Part shown: in pieces, positions 1 to 5,226 of the stretch
How positions within the stretch are numbered: position 1 is the first letter of the stretch
Layout of the letters: each line of letters opens with the position of its first letter
Source of the DNA: Pseudomonadota bacterium
Lineage (GTDB): Bacteria; Pseudomonadota; Alphaproteobacteria; Acetobacterales; Acetobacteraceae
Assembly (NCBI GenBank): GCA_021808185.1
Contig: JAKBCB010000294.1
Span: forward strand, 1 to 5,292
Reading direction: 5' to 3'
Length of the DNA: 5,292 nucleotides
Program-made: the position numbers and the translations under genes
The notes under the pieces: generated by a model
What the model was told of the DNA's origin: nothing
Seen by the model: only the letters and a program-made list of their open reading frames with translations
Databases searched by the model: none

Positions 1-408
1 GGCAGCGTCGAAGCGCGCCGGCGGCGCGGCGTGGCCGCCATGGCGGGCGAGGAAATGCGCCAGCGGCGAGACGCGGGCGCCGAGGCCCGCGAAGCGGCGG
101 TACCAGGCCGGGTCGAACCGCGCGCAAGGGCGCCGGCCTTTCGCTTCGCCGCGTTCGGCATAGTGCAGCAACGGGTTGCGGCCTTCCGCCGCGACATCGG
201 GGTTCTCGCGCAGATACCATCCGGTCTCGAAGCATGGGTTGGGGTTGCGCCCCTCACGCCAGCCGAAGCGGCAGAAATGCGCGAGCGGATCGGCGCCGCT
301 CGCGCGGACGTCCGGGTAGGCGGCGAGGTAATGCGCGGCGTCGAACAGGCCGCTGGCGGCGAGCGGCGCCATGGCGCGGGTCGGATCGTCCTGTGCCTGC
401 GATGCCAT
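1..408 (-). CDS. N-terminal part of a protein with NPDVA/PLxHY/EGRxP repeats, possibly a glycosyltransferase (runs off the left edge)
   Basis: The reading frame is open from an ATG at 408 to the window edge, giving the first 136 residues with no stop. It holds about three copies of a 35-45 residue repeat: LFDAAHYLAAYPDV with PLAHFCRFGWREGRNP, then CFETGWYLRENPDVAAEG with NPLLHYAERGEAKGRRP, then FDPAWYRRFAGLG with SPLAHFLARHGG. Repeats of this form (FD..YL..NPDVA..G.NPL.HY...G..EGR.P) are known at the front of bacterial glycosyltransferases of surface polysaccharides and in some RTX-like secreted proteins. The domain that would decide lies outside the window. No signal peptide or membrane segment is visible. 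The gene follows the oxygenase-like gene by 76 bases in the same direction, so the two are probably co-transcribed. The frame stays open upstream and a GTG at 435 is an alternative start. ATG 408 was preferred because a GGGGCGG sequence lies about 8 bases before it. The repeat call is firm and the function is tentative. Confidence 0.7.
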   Translation of the reverse strand, partial: MASQAQDDPTRAMAPLAASGLFDAAHYLAAYPDVRASGADPLAHFCRFGWREGRNPNPCFETGWYLRENPDVAAEGRNPLLHYAERGEAKGRRPCARFDPAWYRRFAGLGARVSPLAHFLARHGGHAAPPARFDAA

Positions 409-484
409 GCCCGTGACCGCCCCGGCGGGTTCCACGCCATAGTGCGGCCTGGCGCGCCGCGCTGTCGATGGCCGGCGCGGCCGC

Positions 485-1162
485 TCAGGCGAGCCGGATC
501 GGGTGGTCCGGGTCGGCGAGCTGCTCGCGGTCGCGCCAGTCCGAGCGGGCGTAGTTGATCTCCATCAGCCGGCGCACGCCAACGATGGGGCGCGGGTCGA
601 AGCCGTGCCACGTCGCGGGGCCGGGGACGAAGATCGTTCCCGAATTGAATTCGCCCGAGGACCGACCGACCCAGCGGCGATCCGCGTCGTAGATGTCCGT
701 GCCCCACTCGGCCGCGTCCGGCCCGGTGAACAGGTAGATCACCATCGAGAACAGCTTTTCCGGAATGTCGCGGTGCGGTTCCAGCCACGCGCCATCGGTG
801 TCCTGCATGTATTCCATCCGCAGGAAGCTGCCTTCCACGTCGATGCCGCAGGTCTCGGCCATCAGGCGCGCCACGTCCGGGCGCCGCAACGCCTCGGCCA
901 GCACCGCGCAGGTGGGGAATTTCGCGCGCAGCGTGGGCGTGATGAAGCAGCGTTCGGCGTTGTAGCTGTTGCGCGTGCCGTCGGTGCGGCCGAGCATGGC
1001 CGGCGCGATCGGCAGGGTCAGGATGCCGGTGCAGATGTCCACCGGCAGCACGTCATGCATCTTCCAGTGGCGATAGGGCTGGTCGGATCGCGCGGCCGAG
1101 CGCACCGCTTCGGAAAAATGCGCAGCGACCGAGTCGACGCCGGGGACGGGCGGATAGTGCAT
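485..1162 (-). CDS. 2-oxoglutarate/Fe(II)-dependent oxygenase-like protein
   Basis: This 225-residue soluble protein carries the double-stranded beta-helix metal triad. LEPHRDIPEKLF gives H130-x-D132, and GPATWHGFDPRP gives the distal H186. An arginine pair follows in GVRRLMEINY (R197/R198), where the 2-oxoglutarate carboxylate is normally bound. Enzymes of this fold use Fe(II), 2-oxoglutarate and O2 to hydroxylate or otherwise oxidise a substrate, which cannot be identified here. Small members of the family often lie in surface-glycan clusters, and the next gene downstream carries glycosyltransferase-type repeats, so a glycan or glycolipid substrate is a reasonable guess. The frame extends to an ATG at 1189, but the ATG at 1162 is chosen because GAGGGAG lies 7 bases before it. 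A perfect FNR-type box lies 80 bases upstream in the gap after nrdG, suggesting a separate oxygen-responsive promoter. The superfamily assignment is good and the reaction is unknown. Confidence 0.8.
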   Translation of the reverse strand: MHYPPVPGVDSVAAHFSEAVRSAARSDQPYRHWKMHDVLPVDICTGILTLPIAPAMLGRTDGTRNSYNAERCFITPTLRAKFPTCAVLAEALRRPDVARLMAETCGIDVEGSFLRMEYMQDTDGAWLEPHRDIPEKLFSMVIYLFTGPDAAEWGTDIYDADRRWVGRSSGEFNSGTIFVPGPATWHGFDPRPIVGVRRLMEINYARSDWRDREQLADPDHPIRLA

Positions 1163-1169
1163 CGCTGTG

Positions 1170-1176
1170 CTCCCTC
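1170..1176 (-). promoter_or_regulatory. Shine-Dalgarno site fixing the oxygenase start
   Basis: On the minus strand GAGGGAG is followed by seven bases and then the ATG at 1162. The upstream in-frame ATG at 1189 would place this purine run inside the coding sequence. The site therefore favours the 225-residue product over a 234-residue one. Confidence 0.7.
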
Positions 1177-1241
1177 TCGCCGATGGCACCCGGCCGCAAG
1201 GCCGGCGCGCGATGCCGTAGGTGCGCGCGGGCGGGCCTGTC

Positions 1242-1257
1242 CTTGATGTGGATCAAG
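1242..1257. promoter_or_regulatory. Perfect FNR/Anr-type operator upstream of the oxygenase-like gene
   Basis: The plus strand reads CTTGAT-GTGG-ATCAAG, a perfect 6-base inverted repeat. Its core TTGAT-N4-ATCAA (1243-1256) is the full consensus for FNR/Anr/Dnr/FixK regulators. It lies wholly between the nrdG stop (1272) and the oxygenase start (1162), with its centre about 87 bases before that ATG. If the box is centred at -41.5, as in class II FNR promoters, transcription would begin near 1208, and a weak TACGGC lies near the expected -10 position. It could activate the oxygenase and the repeat-protein gene, or act as a repressor site. The palindrome is certain. That it binds a regulator is inference from the exact match and the intergenic position. 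Confidence 0.75.
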
Positions 1258-1271
1258 CCGCCCCGCGCGGC

Positions 1272-2009
1272 TCAACGGATCGTGATCTCGGGCACCAGAG
1301 CCTCCAGCGCCGGCAACACGGATTCGAAGGCCACGGCGCCTGGTTGCGCCAGCAGCGCCGCGTCCTGGCAGCCATCGGCGCGGAATGCCTGCAACACCCA
1401 GCGGCGCACGCCCAGGCCGCGCAGGTCGCGGGCCAGTGCTATCAGCTCCGCGCGACCGAGCAGCGCCGAATGCACGGTGGTGCGCACCTCGTACGCAACG
1501 CCGCTGGCCAGCAGCACCATGAGCGCGCGCCGCGCGGCGGCACCGCTGCCGGCATGGCCGGCCACCGCGTCGTAGCCGGCGAACGGCGCCTTCACGTCGA
1601 AGCCGACCCAGTCCAGCAGCGGCAACGCCTGCGCCAGCCCGTGCGCGTTCACCCCCGCGGTGTGCAGGCCCGTGGCGAACCCGAGCGCCCGGATCTCGGC
1701 CAGCGCATCGCCCAGCCCCGGCTGGATCGTCGGCTCGCCGCCGCTGACCACGACGGCATCGAGCAGACCGACCCGACGCCGCAGCCACGTGAGCGTCCCC
1801 GCCCAGTCGCGCGCGGGCGCCGTTGCGCGGGGCCGCAGTTCCGGGTTGTGACAGTAGCGGCAGGCGAGCGGGCAGCCCTGGGTGAACAGCACCGCCGCCA
1901 ACCGGCCGGGAAAATCCAGCGTGCTGAACGGCGCGAGGCCGCCCAGCGGCAGGCCGCGCGCGTCAGCGCGCGCTGGCGTCGGCCACAACGAAGCTGCGTC
2001 GTTCCTCAT
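1272..2009 (-). CDS. nrdG: Anaerobic ribonucleoside-triphosphate reductase activating protein (radical SAM activase)
   Basis: This 245-residue radical S-adenosylmethionine enzyme should put the glycyl radical on the anaerobic ribonucleotide reductase. The opening LPLGGLAPFSTLDFPGRLAAV is typical of NrdG and pyruvate formate-lyase activases. The cluster motif TQGCPLACRYCHNPE gives C46-x3-C50-x2-C53 for the 4Fe-4S cluster, and VVVSGGEPTIQPG (SGGEP at 89-93) is the SAM-contacting motif. It is longer than the roughly 155-residue E. coli NrdG and resembles the longer NrdG2-type proteins. The ATG at 2009 overlaps the end of the small glycyl-radical gene by 47 bases in another frame, so translation is probably coupled. 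A GGGCGAG just before the start is a modest ribosome binding site. A TTG eight codons in (near 1988) is a possible alternative start and would still retain the whole domain. The substrate, the NrdD glycine, is encoded immediately upstream. Confidence 0.93.
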   Translation of the reverse strand: MRNDAASLWPTPARADARGLPLGGLAPFSTLDFPGRLAAVLFTQGCPLACRYCHNPELRPRATAPARDWAGTLTWLRRRVGLLDAVVVSGGEPTIQPGLGDALAEIRALGFATGLHTAGVNAHGLAQALPLLDWVGFDVKAPFAGYDAVAGHAGSGAAARRALMVLLASGVAYEVRTTVHSALLGRAELIALARDLRGLGVRRWVLQAFRADGCQDAALLAQPGAVAFESVLPALEALVPEITIR

Positions 2010-2151
2010 GCTCGCCCTGCTTGCCGACGTTGAACGAGGCGACCGGGCGATGGTACCCCATCACGCGCGTCCATACCTCGCAGGGCTGCCGCTCCGCGTC
2101 GGTCAGCATCACCGGCGAATCGTCGCCGCGCATCTCGGTCGTTTGCCGCAT
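1963..2151 (-). CDS. nrdD: Separate C-terminal glycyl-radical domain of anaerobic ribonucleotide reductase
   Basis: This 62-residue protein matches only the last domain of NrdD. The motif CEVWTRVMGYHRP puts the radical-bearing glycine at residue 32. It is followed by VASFNVGKQGEHEERRSF, which lines up with the E. coli NrdD tail (R-x-x-GY, then FN-x-GKQ-x-E and an arginine). The domain should carry the radical that NrdG makes and deliver it to the active-site cysteine of the main chain. It is read in the same frame as nrdD, separated by one UGA and eight sense codons, but has its own AGGAGA site six bases before ATG 2151. A second in-frame ATG at codon 7 is less well placed. The protein overlaps nrdG by 47 bases. 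Small proteins with only this domain are, as far as I recall, annotated beside nrdD in other proteobacteria, which I could not check. The identity of the domain is firm. That it works in trans is inference. Confidence 0.88.
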   Translation of the reverse strand: MRQTTEMRGDDSPVMLTDAERQPCEVWTRVMGYHRPVASFNVGKQGEHEERRSFVVADASAR

Positions 2152-2157
2152 GTCGTC

Positions 2158-2163
2158 TCTCCT
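2158..2163 (-). promoter_or_regulatory. Shine-Dalgarno site of the separate glycyl-radical gene
   Basis: AGGAGA on the minus strand sits six bases before ATG 2151 and lies in the 24-base gap after the nrdD stop. It is the strongest reason to treat the glycyl-radical domain as an independently initiated protein rather than a readthrough tail of NrdD. Confidence 0.75.
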
Positions 2164-2175
2164 GGTTGGGACAAG

Positions 2176-4203
2176 TCAGGCGCACTGGCGCACGCGCTTG
2201 GCGGCCAGCAGGTCCGCGTCGCAGCGTGGACAGAATGTGTGTTCGCCGGCGAGGTAGCCGTGCACGGGACAGACCGAAAACGTCGGCGTGACCGTGACGT
2301 ACGGCAGCCGGAACCGGGTCAGCGCGCGGCGCACCAGATCGCGGCAGGACGCCGCCGAGGGCAGGCGCTCGCCGAGATACAGGTGCAGCACCGTGCCGCC
2401 GGTGTATTTGGCCTGCAACGCCTCCTGATGCTCCAGCGCCTCGAACGGGTCGTCGGTGAAGCCCACCGGCAGTTGCGAGGAATTGGTGTAGTACGGCTTG
2501 TCCGCCGATCCCGCTTGCAGGATTCCCGGGCAGCGTTTGCGGTCCTCGCGCGCGAAGCGGTACGTGGCGCCCTCCGCCGGCGTCGCTTCCAGGTTGTACA
2601 GATGCCCGGTCTGCTCCTGGAAGCCGACGATGCGCCCGCGCACATGGTCCAGCAGTGCTGCCGCGAAGGCGTGCCCGGACGGGGTCGTGATGTTGTCCGC
2701 ATCGTCGGTGAAGTTGCGGATCAGCTCGTTGATGCCGTTCACCCCGATGGTGGAGAAATGGTTCCGCAGCGTGCCGAGATAGCGTTTGGTGAACGGGAAC
2801 AGCCCGTCGTCCATGTGCCGCTGGATTATCTTGCGCTTGATCTCCAGGCTGTTGCGCGCAAGCTCCAGCAGGGCATCGAGATCGGCGTACAGCCCCGCCG
2901 CATCGCCCTTGTGGCGATAGCCCAGACGGGCGCAATTGACCGTCACCACGCCGAGCGAGCCGGTCTGTTCCGCCGAGCCGAACAGACCGTTGCCGCGCTT
3001 GAGCAGTTCGCGCAGATCCAGTTGCAGCCGGCAGCACATCGAACGGACCATGTTCGGTTCGAGGTCCGAATTGATGAAGTTCTGGAAATACGGCAGGCCG
3101 AATTTCGCCGTCATCGCGAACAGCCGTTCGGCGTTGTCCGAGTGCCAGGGGAAATCGTTGGTGATGTTGTAGGTCGGGATCGGGAAGGTGAAGATGCGGC
3201 CCTTCGCGTCGCCCTCGGCCATGACTTCGAGATAGGCGCGGTTGATCGCGTCCATCTCCGGTTGCAGATCGCCGTAGCGGAACGGCATCTCCCGCCCGCC
3301 GATCACCGGCACCTGTTCGCGCAGATCCTCCGGGCACACCCAGTCGAAGGTGACGTTGGTGAACGGCGGCTGGCTGCCCCAGCGGGAGGGCACGTTCAGG
3401 TTGAAGATGAACTCCTGCATGTTCTGCCGCACTTCGGCGAACGACAGGCTGTCCTTGCGCACGAACGGCGCCAGATACGTGTCGAACGAGCTGAACGCCT
3501 GGGCACCGGCCCATTCGTTCTGCAACGTGCCGAGGAAGTTCACCATCTGGCCGATGGCGCTGGACAGATGCCGCGGCGGCGCGGCTTCCACCTTGCCCGC
3601 GACACCGTTGAAGCCTTCGGTCAGCAGCGTGCGCAGCGACCAGCCGGCGCAGTAGCCGGAGAGCATGTCCAGATCGTGGATATGGATGTCCCCGCCGCGA
3701 TGCGCGGCCCCGATCTCGGCGGGATAGACGCGGCTGAGCCAGTAATTGGCGATCAGCTTGCCGGCGCTGTTCAGGATCAGCCCGCCGAGCGAATAGCCCT
3801 GGTTGGCGTTGGCCTGCACGCGCCAGTCCTGGCGGTCGAGGTACTCGTCGATGGAAGCGACGGCATCGACGACAGCGATCCGGTCCTGGCGCAGTTGCGT
3901 GCGATGGCCGCGGTACAGGATGTAGGCGCGGGCGGTGTGGAACCAGCCGGCCCGCATGAGCGCGGTTTCCACCTCGTCCTGGATGCCCTCGATGTCCGGA
4001 GCACGCGCGGCGAAGCGGCTGGCGAGACAGTCGAGCACGGCTTCGGTGAGGGAGGCGGCCTCCTGCGCGCCGAATTCGCCGCTGGCCTGTCCGGCGCGGG
4101 CGATGGCGTGGCGGATGCGCGCGGGGTCGAACGCAATGGCGGTGCCATCCCGCCGAACGATATCGGTCCAGGGCAGCAGCGCCGGGGCAGGTGCGAGTCG
4201 CAT
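2176..4203 (-). CDS. nrdD: Anaerobic (class III) ribonucleoside-triphosphate reductase, catalytic chain without its glycyl-radical domain
   Basis: This 675-residue cytoplasmic protein reduces ribonucleotides to deoxyribonucleotides in the absence of oxygen. Residues about 13-105 form an ATP-cone allosteric domain (IVRRDGTAIAFDPARIRHAI through YILYRGHRTQLR). The catalytic barrel shows GGDIHIHDLDMLSGYCAGW (C185), NMVRSMCCRLQLDL (C390/C391, location of the radical cysteine), GSLGVVTVNCARLGY and YYTNSSQLPVG. The end has a metal-binding pattern, C645-P-V-H648 and C658-P-R-C661. Complete NrdD proteins continue with an RVxGY radical motif. Here a UGA at 2178-2176 stops the chain 14 residues after C661, and that motif lies on the next gene in the same frame. 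The length is therefore short of a full NrdD (712 residues in E. coli) even though an ATP-cone is present. AAGGGA lies five bases before the ATG. An FNR-like box about 58 bases upstream suggests low-oxygen induction. Whether formate or a thioredoxin-like protein is the reductant cannot be told by eye. Confidence 0.95.
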   Translation of the reverse strand: MRLAPAPALLPWTDIVRRDGTAIAFDPARIRHAIARAGQASGEFGAQEAASLTEAVLDCLASRFAARAPDIEGIQDEVETALMRAGWFHTARAYILYRGHRTQLRQDRIAVVDAVASIDEYLDRQDWRVQANANQGYSLGGLILNSAGKLIANYWLSRVYPAEIGAAHRGGDIHIHDLDMLSGYCAGWSLRTLLTEGFNGVAGKVEAAPPRHLSSAIGQMVNFLGTLQNEWAGAQAFSSFDTYLAPFVRKDSLSFAEVRQNMQEFIFNLNVPSRWGSQPPFTNVTFDWVCPEDLREQVPVIGGREMPFRYGDLQPEMDAINRAYLEVMAEGDAKGRIFTFPIPTYNITNDFPWHSDNAERLFAMTAKFGLPYFQNFINSDLEPNMVRSMCCRLQLDLRELLKRGNGLFGSAEQTGSLGVVTVNCARLGYRHKGDAAGLYADLDALLELARNSLEIKRKIIQRHMDDGLFPFTKRYLGTLRNHFSTIGVNGINELIRNFTDDADNITTPSGHAFAAALLDHVRGRIVGFQEQTGHLYNLEATPAEGATYRFAREDRKRCPGILQAGSADKPYYTNSSQLPVGFTDDPFEALEHQEALQAKYTGGTVLHLYLGERLPSAASCRDLVRRALTRFRLPYVTVTPTFSVCPVHGYLAGEHTFCPRCDADLLAAKRVRQCA

Positions 4204-4260
4204 GGGCGTCCCTTCGAGGATCGGCCCGACCCAGCAAGCGCGCCGCCCCGCGGCGCCGCC

Positions 4261-4274
4261 ATGATTCAGATCAA
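4261..4274. promoter_or_regulatory. FNR/Anr-type operator upstream of nrdD
   Basis: The plus strand reads ATGAT-TCAG-ATCAA, so the minus strand reads TTGAT-CTGA-ATCAT. This matches nine of ten conserved positions of TTGAT-N4-ATCAA. The centre is about 64 bases before the nrdD ATG and 27 bases past the hydrolase stop. A class II placement (-41.5) would start transcription near 4226 and leave a leader of about 22 bases that includes the AAGGGA site. No good -10 hexamer is seen at the matching place, as is common at activator-dependent promoters. Anaerobic reductases are known FNR/Anr targets in other proteobacteria, so the role is likely. Binding itself is not shown. Confidence 0.72.
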
Positions 4275-4294
4275 GGACACGAGTCGCCCCGCCA

Positions 4295-5146
4295 CTATCC
4301 CGGCAGCACCAGGATCTGCCGCGTCAGGAACCCGTCCGGCTGGCGCAGATCGTCCAGGATGGTGAAGTGGTTGCGCCCCGGCGCCGGCAGCAGCGCGCCG
4401 GGGGCGTTGGCGGCGGCCCGGTAGGCGTGCAGCCGGCGGCTGTTGGCGATCAGCGCCGGCAGTTCCTGCGTGCCGTAGGTGATCGCCATCGGCTTGGGCA
4501 CCACCGGCCGCCGCAGCGGCGACAGCGTGGCCACCTGTTCGTCCGACAGCGCGAGCTTTTCGTTCAGGTAGGTATCGCGCAACGGCCCAAGCTCGTAGAT
4601 TCCCGAGATGCCAAGGCCCGCGACTACCGCCGGATGATCGAGCGCGAGCGCCGCGAGATGGCCGCCCGCCGACCAGCCCGAGACCACGATCGGCCCGCCT
4701 GCTCCGTGGGCGCGGCCATGCGCCGCCAGCCAGTCCAGCGCGGCGCCGATCTCGCCCACGATCTGCGCCAGCGTCGCGGCGGGGGCGAGCGAATAGCCCG
4801 GGAAAGCGGCCGACCAGCCATGTGCGCGCACGCCATCGGCCAGGCAGGCGAAGCTCTCCTTGCTGTTCATCTGCCAGTAGCCGCCATGGATGAACACGAG
4901 GCACGGCGCCTGCGGGTCGGCGGCGGGAAAGATGTCGATGCGGTGTCGCTCGCCGGGGCCGTACGGCAGATCGAGCGTGGCCGGCGATGCCGCACGCGCC
5001 GCCAGCGAGGCGCGGGCACGGGCCTCGTGCAACGCGGCCACGTCGGCGACGGCCGCAGTGTTGTTGTAGGCCGCGTCCCGCGCCGCCCGGCTGAGCGCGC
5101 CCCACTCGGCGCCCCATTCCGCGCCAGGGTCAATCGCTGCGTCCAT
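4295..5146 (-). CDS. Alpha/beta hydrolase, arylformamidase/carboxylesterase-like
   Basis: This 283-residue soluble protein has the alpha/beta-hydrolase layout. CLVFIHGGYWQMNSKE gives the oxyanion motif HGGYW (87-91). VVSGWSAGGHLAAL gives the nucleophile elbow GWSAG with S159, and GRNHFTILDDL gives the catalytic H260. The stretch YGTQELPALIANSRRL stands where the acid usually is, so E228 may be the third triad member. The N-terminal YNNTAAV, the HGGYW motif and SGIYELGPLRDTYLNE resemble kynurenine formamidase-like proteins, which hydrolyse N-formylkynurenine. No other tryptophan-degradation gene is present, so a different ester or amide substrate is possible. The frame extends to an ATG at 5206, but ATG 5146 is chosen because GGGAGG lies four bases before it. 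A LysR-type regulator is divergently transcribed 80 bases away and probably controls this gene. The two tandem GAEW units near the N-terminus are unusual. Confidence 0.85.
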   Translation of the reverse strand: MDAAIDPGAEWGAEWGALSRAARDAAYNNTAAVADVAALHEARARASLAARAASPATLDLPYGPGERHRIDIFPAADPQAPCLVFIHGGYWQMNSKESFACLADGVRAHGWSAAFPGYSLAPAATLAQIVGEIGAALDWLAAHGRAHGAGGPIVVSGWSAGGHLAALALDHPAVVAGLGISGIYELGPLRDTYLNEKLALSDEQVATLSPLRRPVVPKPMAITYGTQELPALIANSRRLHAYRAAANAPGALLPAPGRNHFTILDDLRQPDGFLTRQILVLPG

Positions 5147-5150
5147 GTCG

Positions 5151-5156
5151 CCTCCC
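5151..5156 (-). promoter_or_regulatory. Shine-Dalgarno site fixing the hydrolase start
   Basis: GGGAGG on the minus strand is followed by CGAC and then ATG 5146. It supports the 283-residue form over the longer frame from 5206, whose extra 20 residues would also cover most of the divergent promoter region. Confidence 0.7.
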
Positions 5157-5160
5157 GTTC

Positions 5161-5182
5161 GCGCGTATCTTGCATGACGCGC
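5161..5182. promoter_or_regulatory. Inverted repeat in the divergent promoter region, candidate LysR-type operator
   Basis: GCGCGT (5161-5166) and ACGCGC (5177-5182) are exact reverse complements around a 10-base AT-richer centre, ATCTTGCATG. The repeat lies 15 bases before the hydrolase start and 44 bases before the regulator start, a usual place for a LysR-type regulator to bind and control both genes. The spacing is T-N10-A rather than the textbook T-N11-A. Arms made of GCGCGT arise easily in such GC-rich DNA, so the call is tentative. Confidence 0.35.
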
Positions 5183-5226
5183 CTGGCCATCTTCGCCCCG
5201 ACCCATCGCGGAGCAGAACGACGCCC

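Noticed and set aside
444..484. An inverted repeat (GCGGCC and GGCCGC, 29 bases between the arms) after the oxygenase stop.
   Set aside because: The loop is long, there is no T-run, and it is likely chance in a GC-rich gap. A terminator here would also separate two genes that look co-transcribed.
503..1246. A 247-codon plus-strand frame opposite the oxygenase gene.
   Set aside because: It lies antisense to a gene with a full metal-binding triad and has no motif of its own.
1257..1271. A GC hairpin (GCCGC, 5-base loop, GCGGC) directly after the nrdG stop as a terminator.
   Set aside because: The stem is only five pairs and has no T-run after it on the minus strand. Such stems are frequent by chance in this DNA.
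2152..2178. UGA as a possible selenocysteine codon in NrdD.
   Set aside because: No stable hairpin of bacterial SECIS type is seen just after the UGA (only 3-4 base-pair stems), the residue would not fall in a redox motif, and a good Shine-Dalgarno site for a separate gene lies there instead.
2006..4237. A 743-codon minus-strand frame overlapping nrdD, one base off its frame.
   Set aside because: It is arginine- and proline-rich with no family motif and parallels nrdD throughout. It is a shadow of the real gene.
4240..4256. A 6-base-pair GC hairpin between the FNR-like box and nrdD as a terminator of the hydrolase gene.
   Set aside because: There is no T-run, it would fall inside the expected nrdD promoter, and the arms are plain GC repeats.
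1882..4365. An 827-codon open frame on the plus strand opposite nrdD and nrdG.
   Set aside because: It lies opposite genes with clear family motifs, has no recognisable domains, is low in complexity (rich in R, A, G, V, H and Q), and is explained by GC-rich codon bias that removes stops from the opposite strand.
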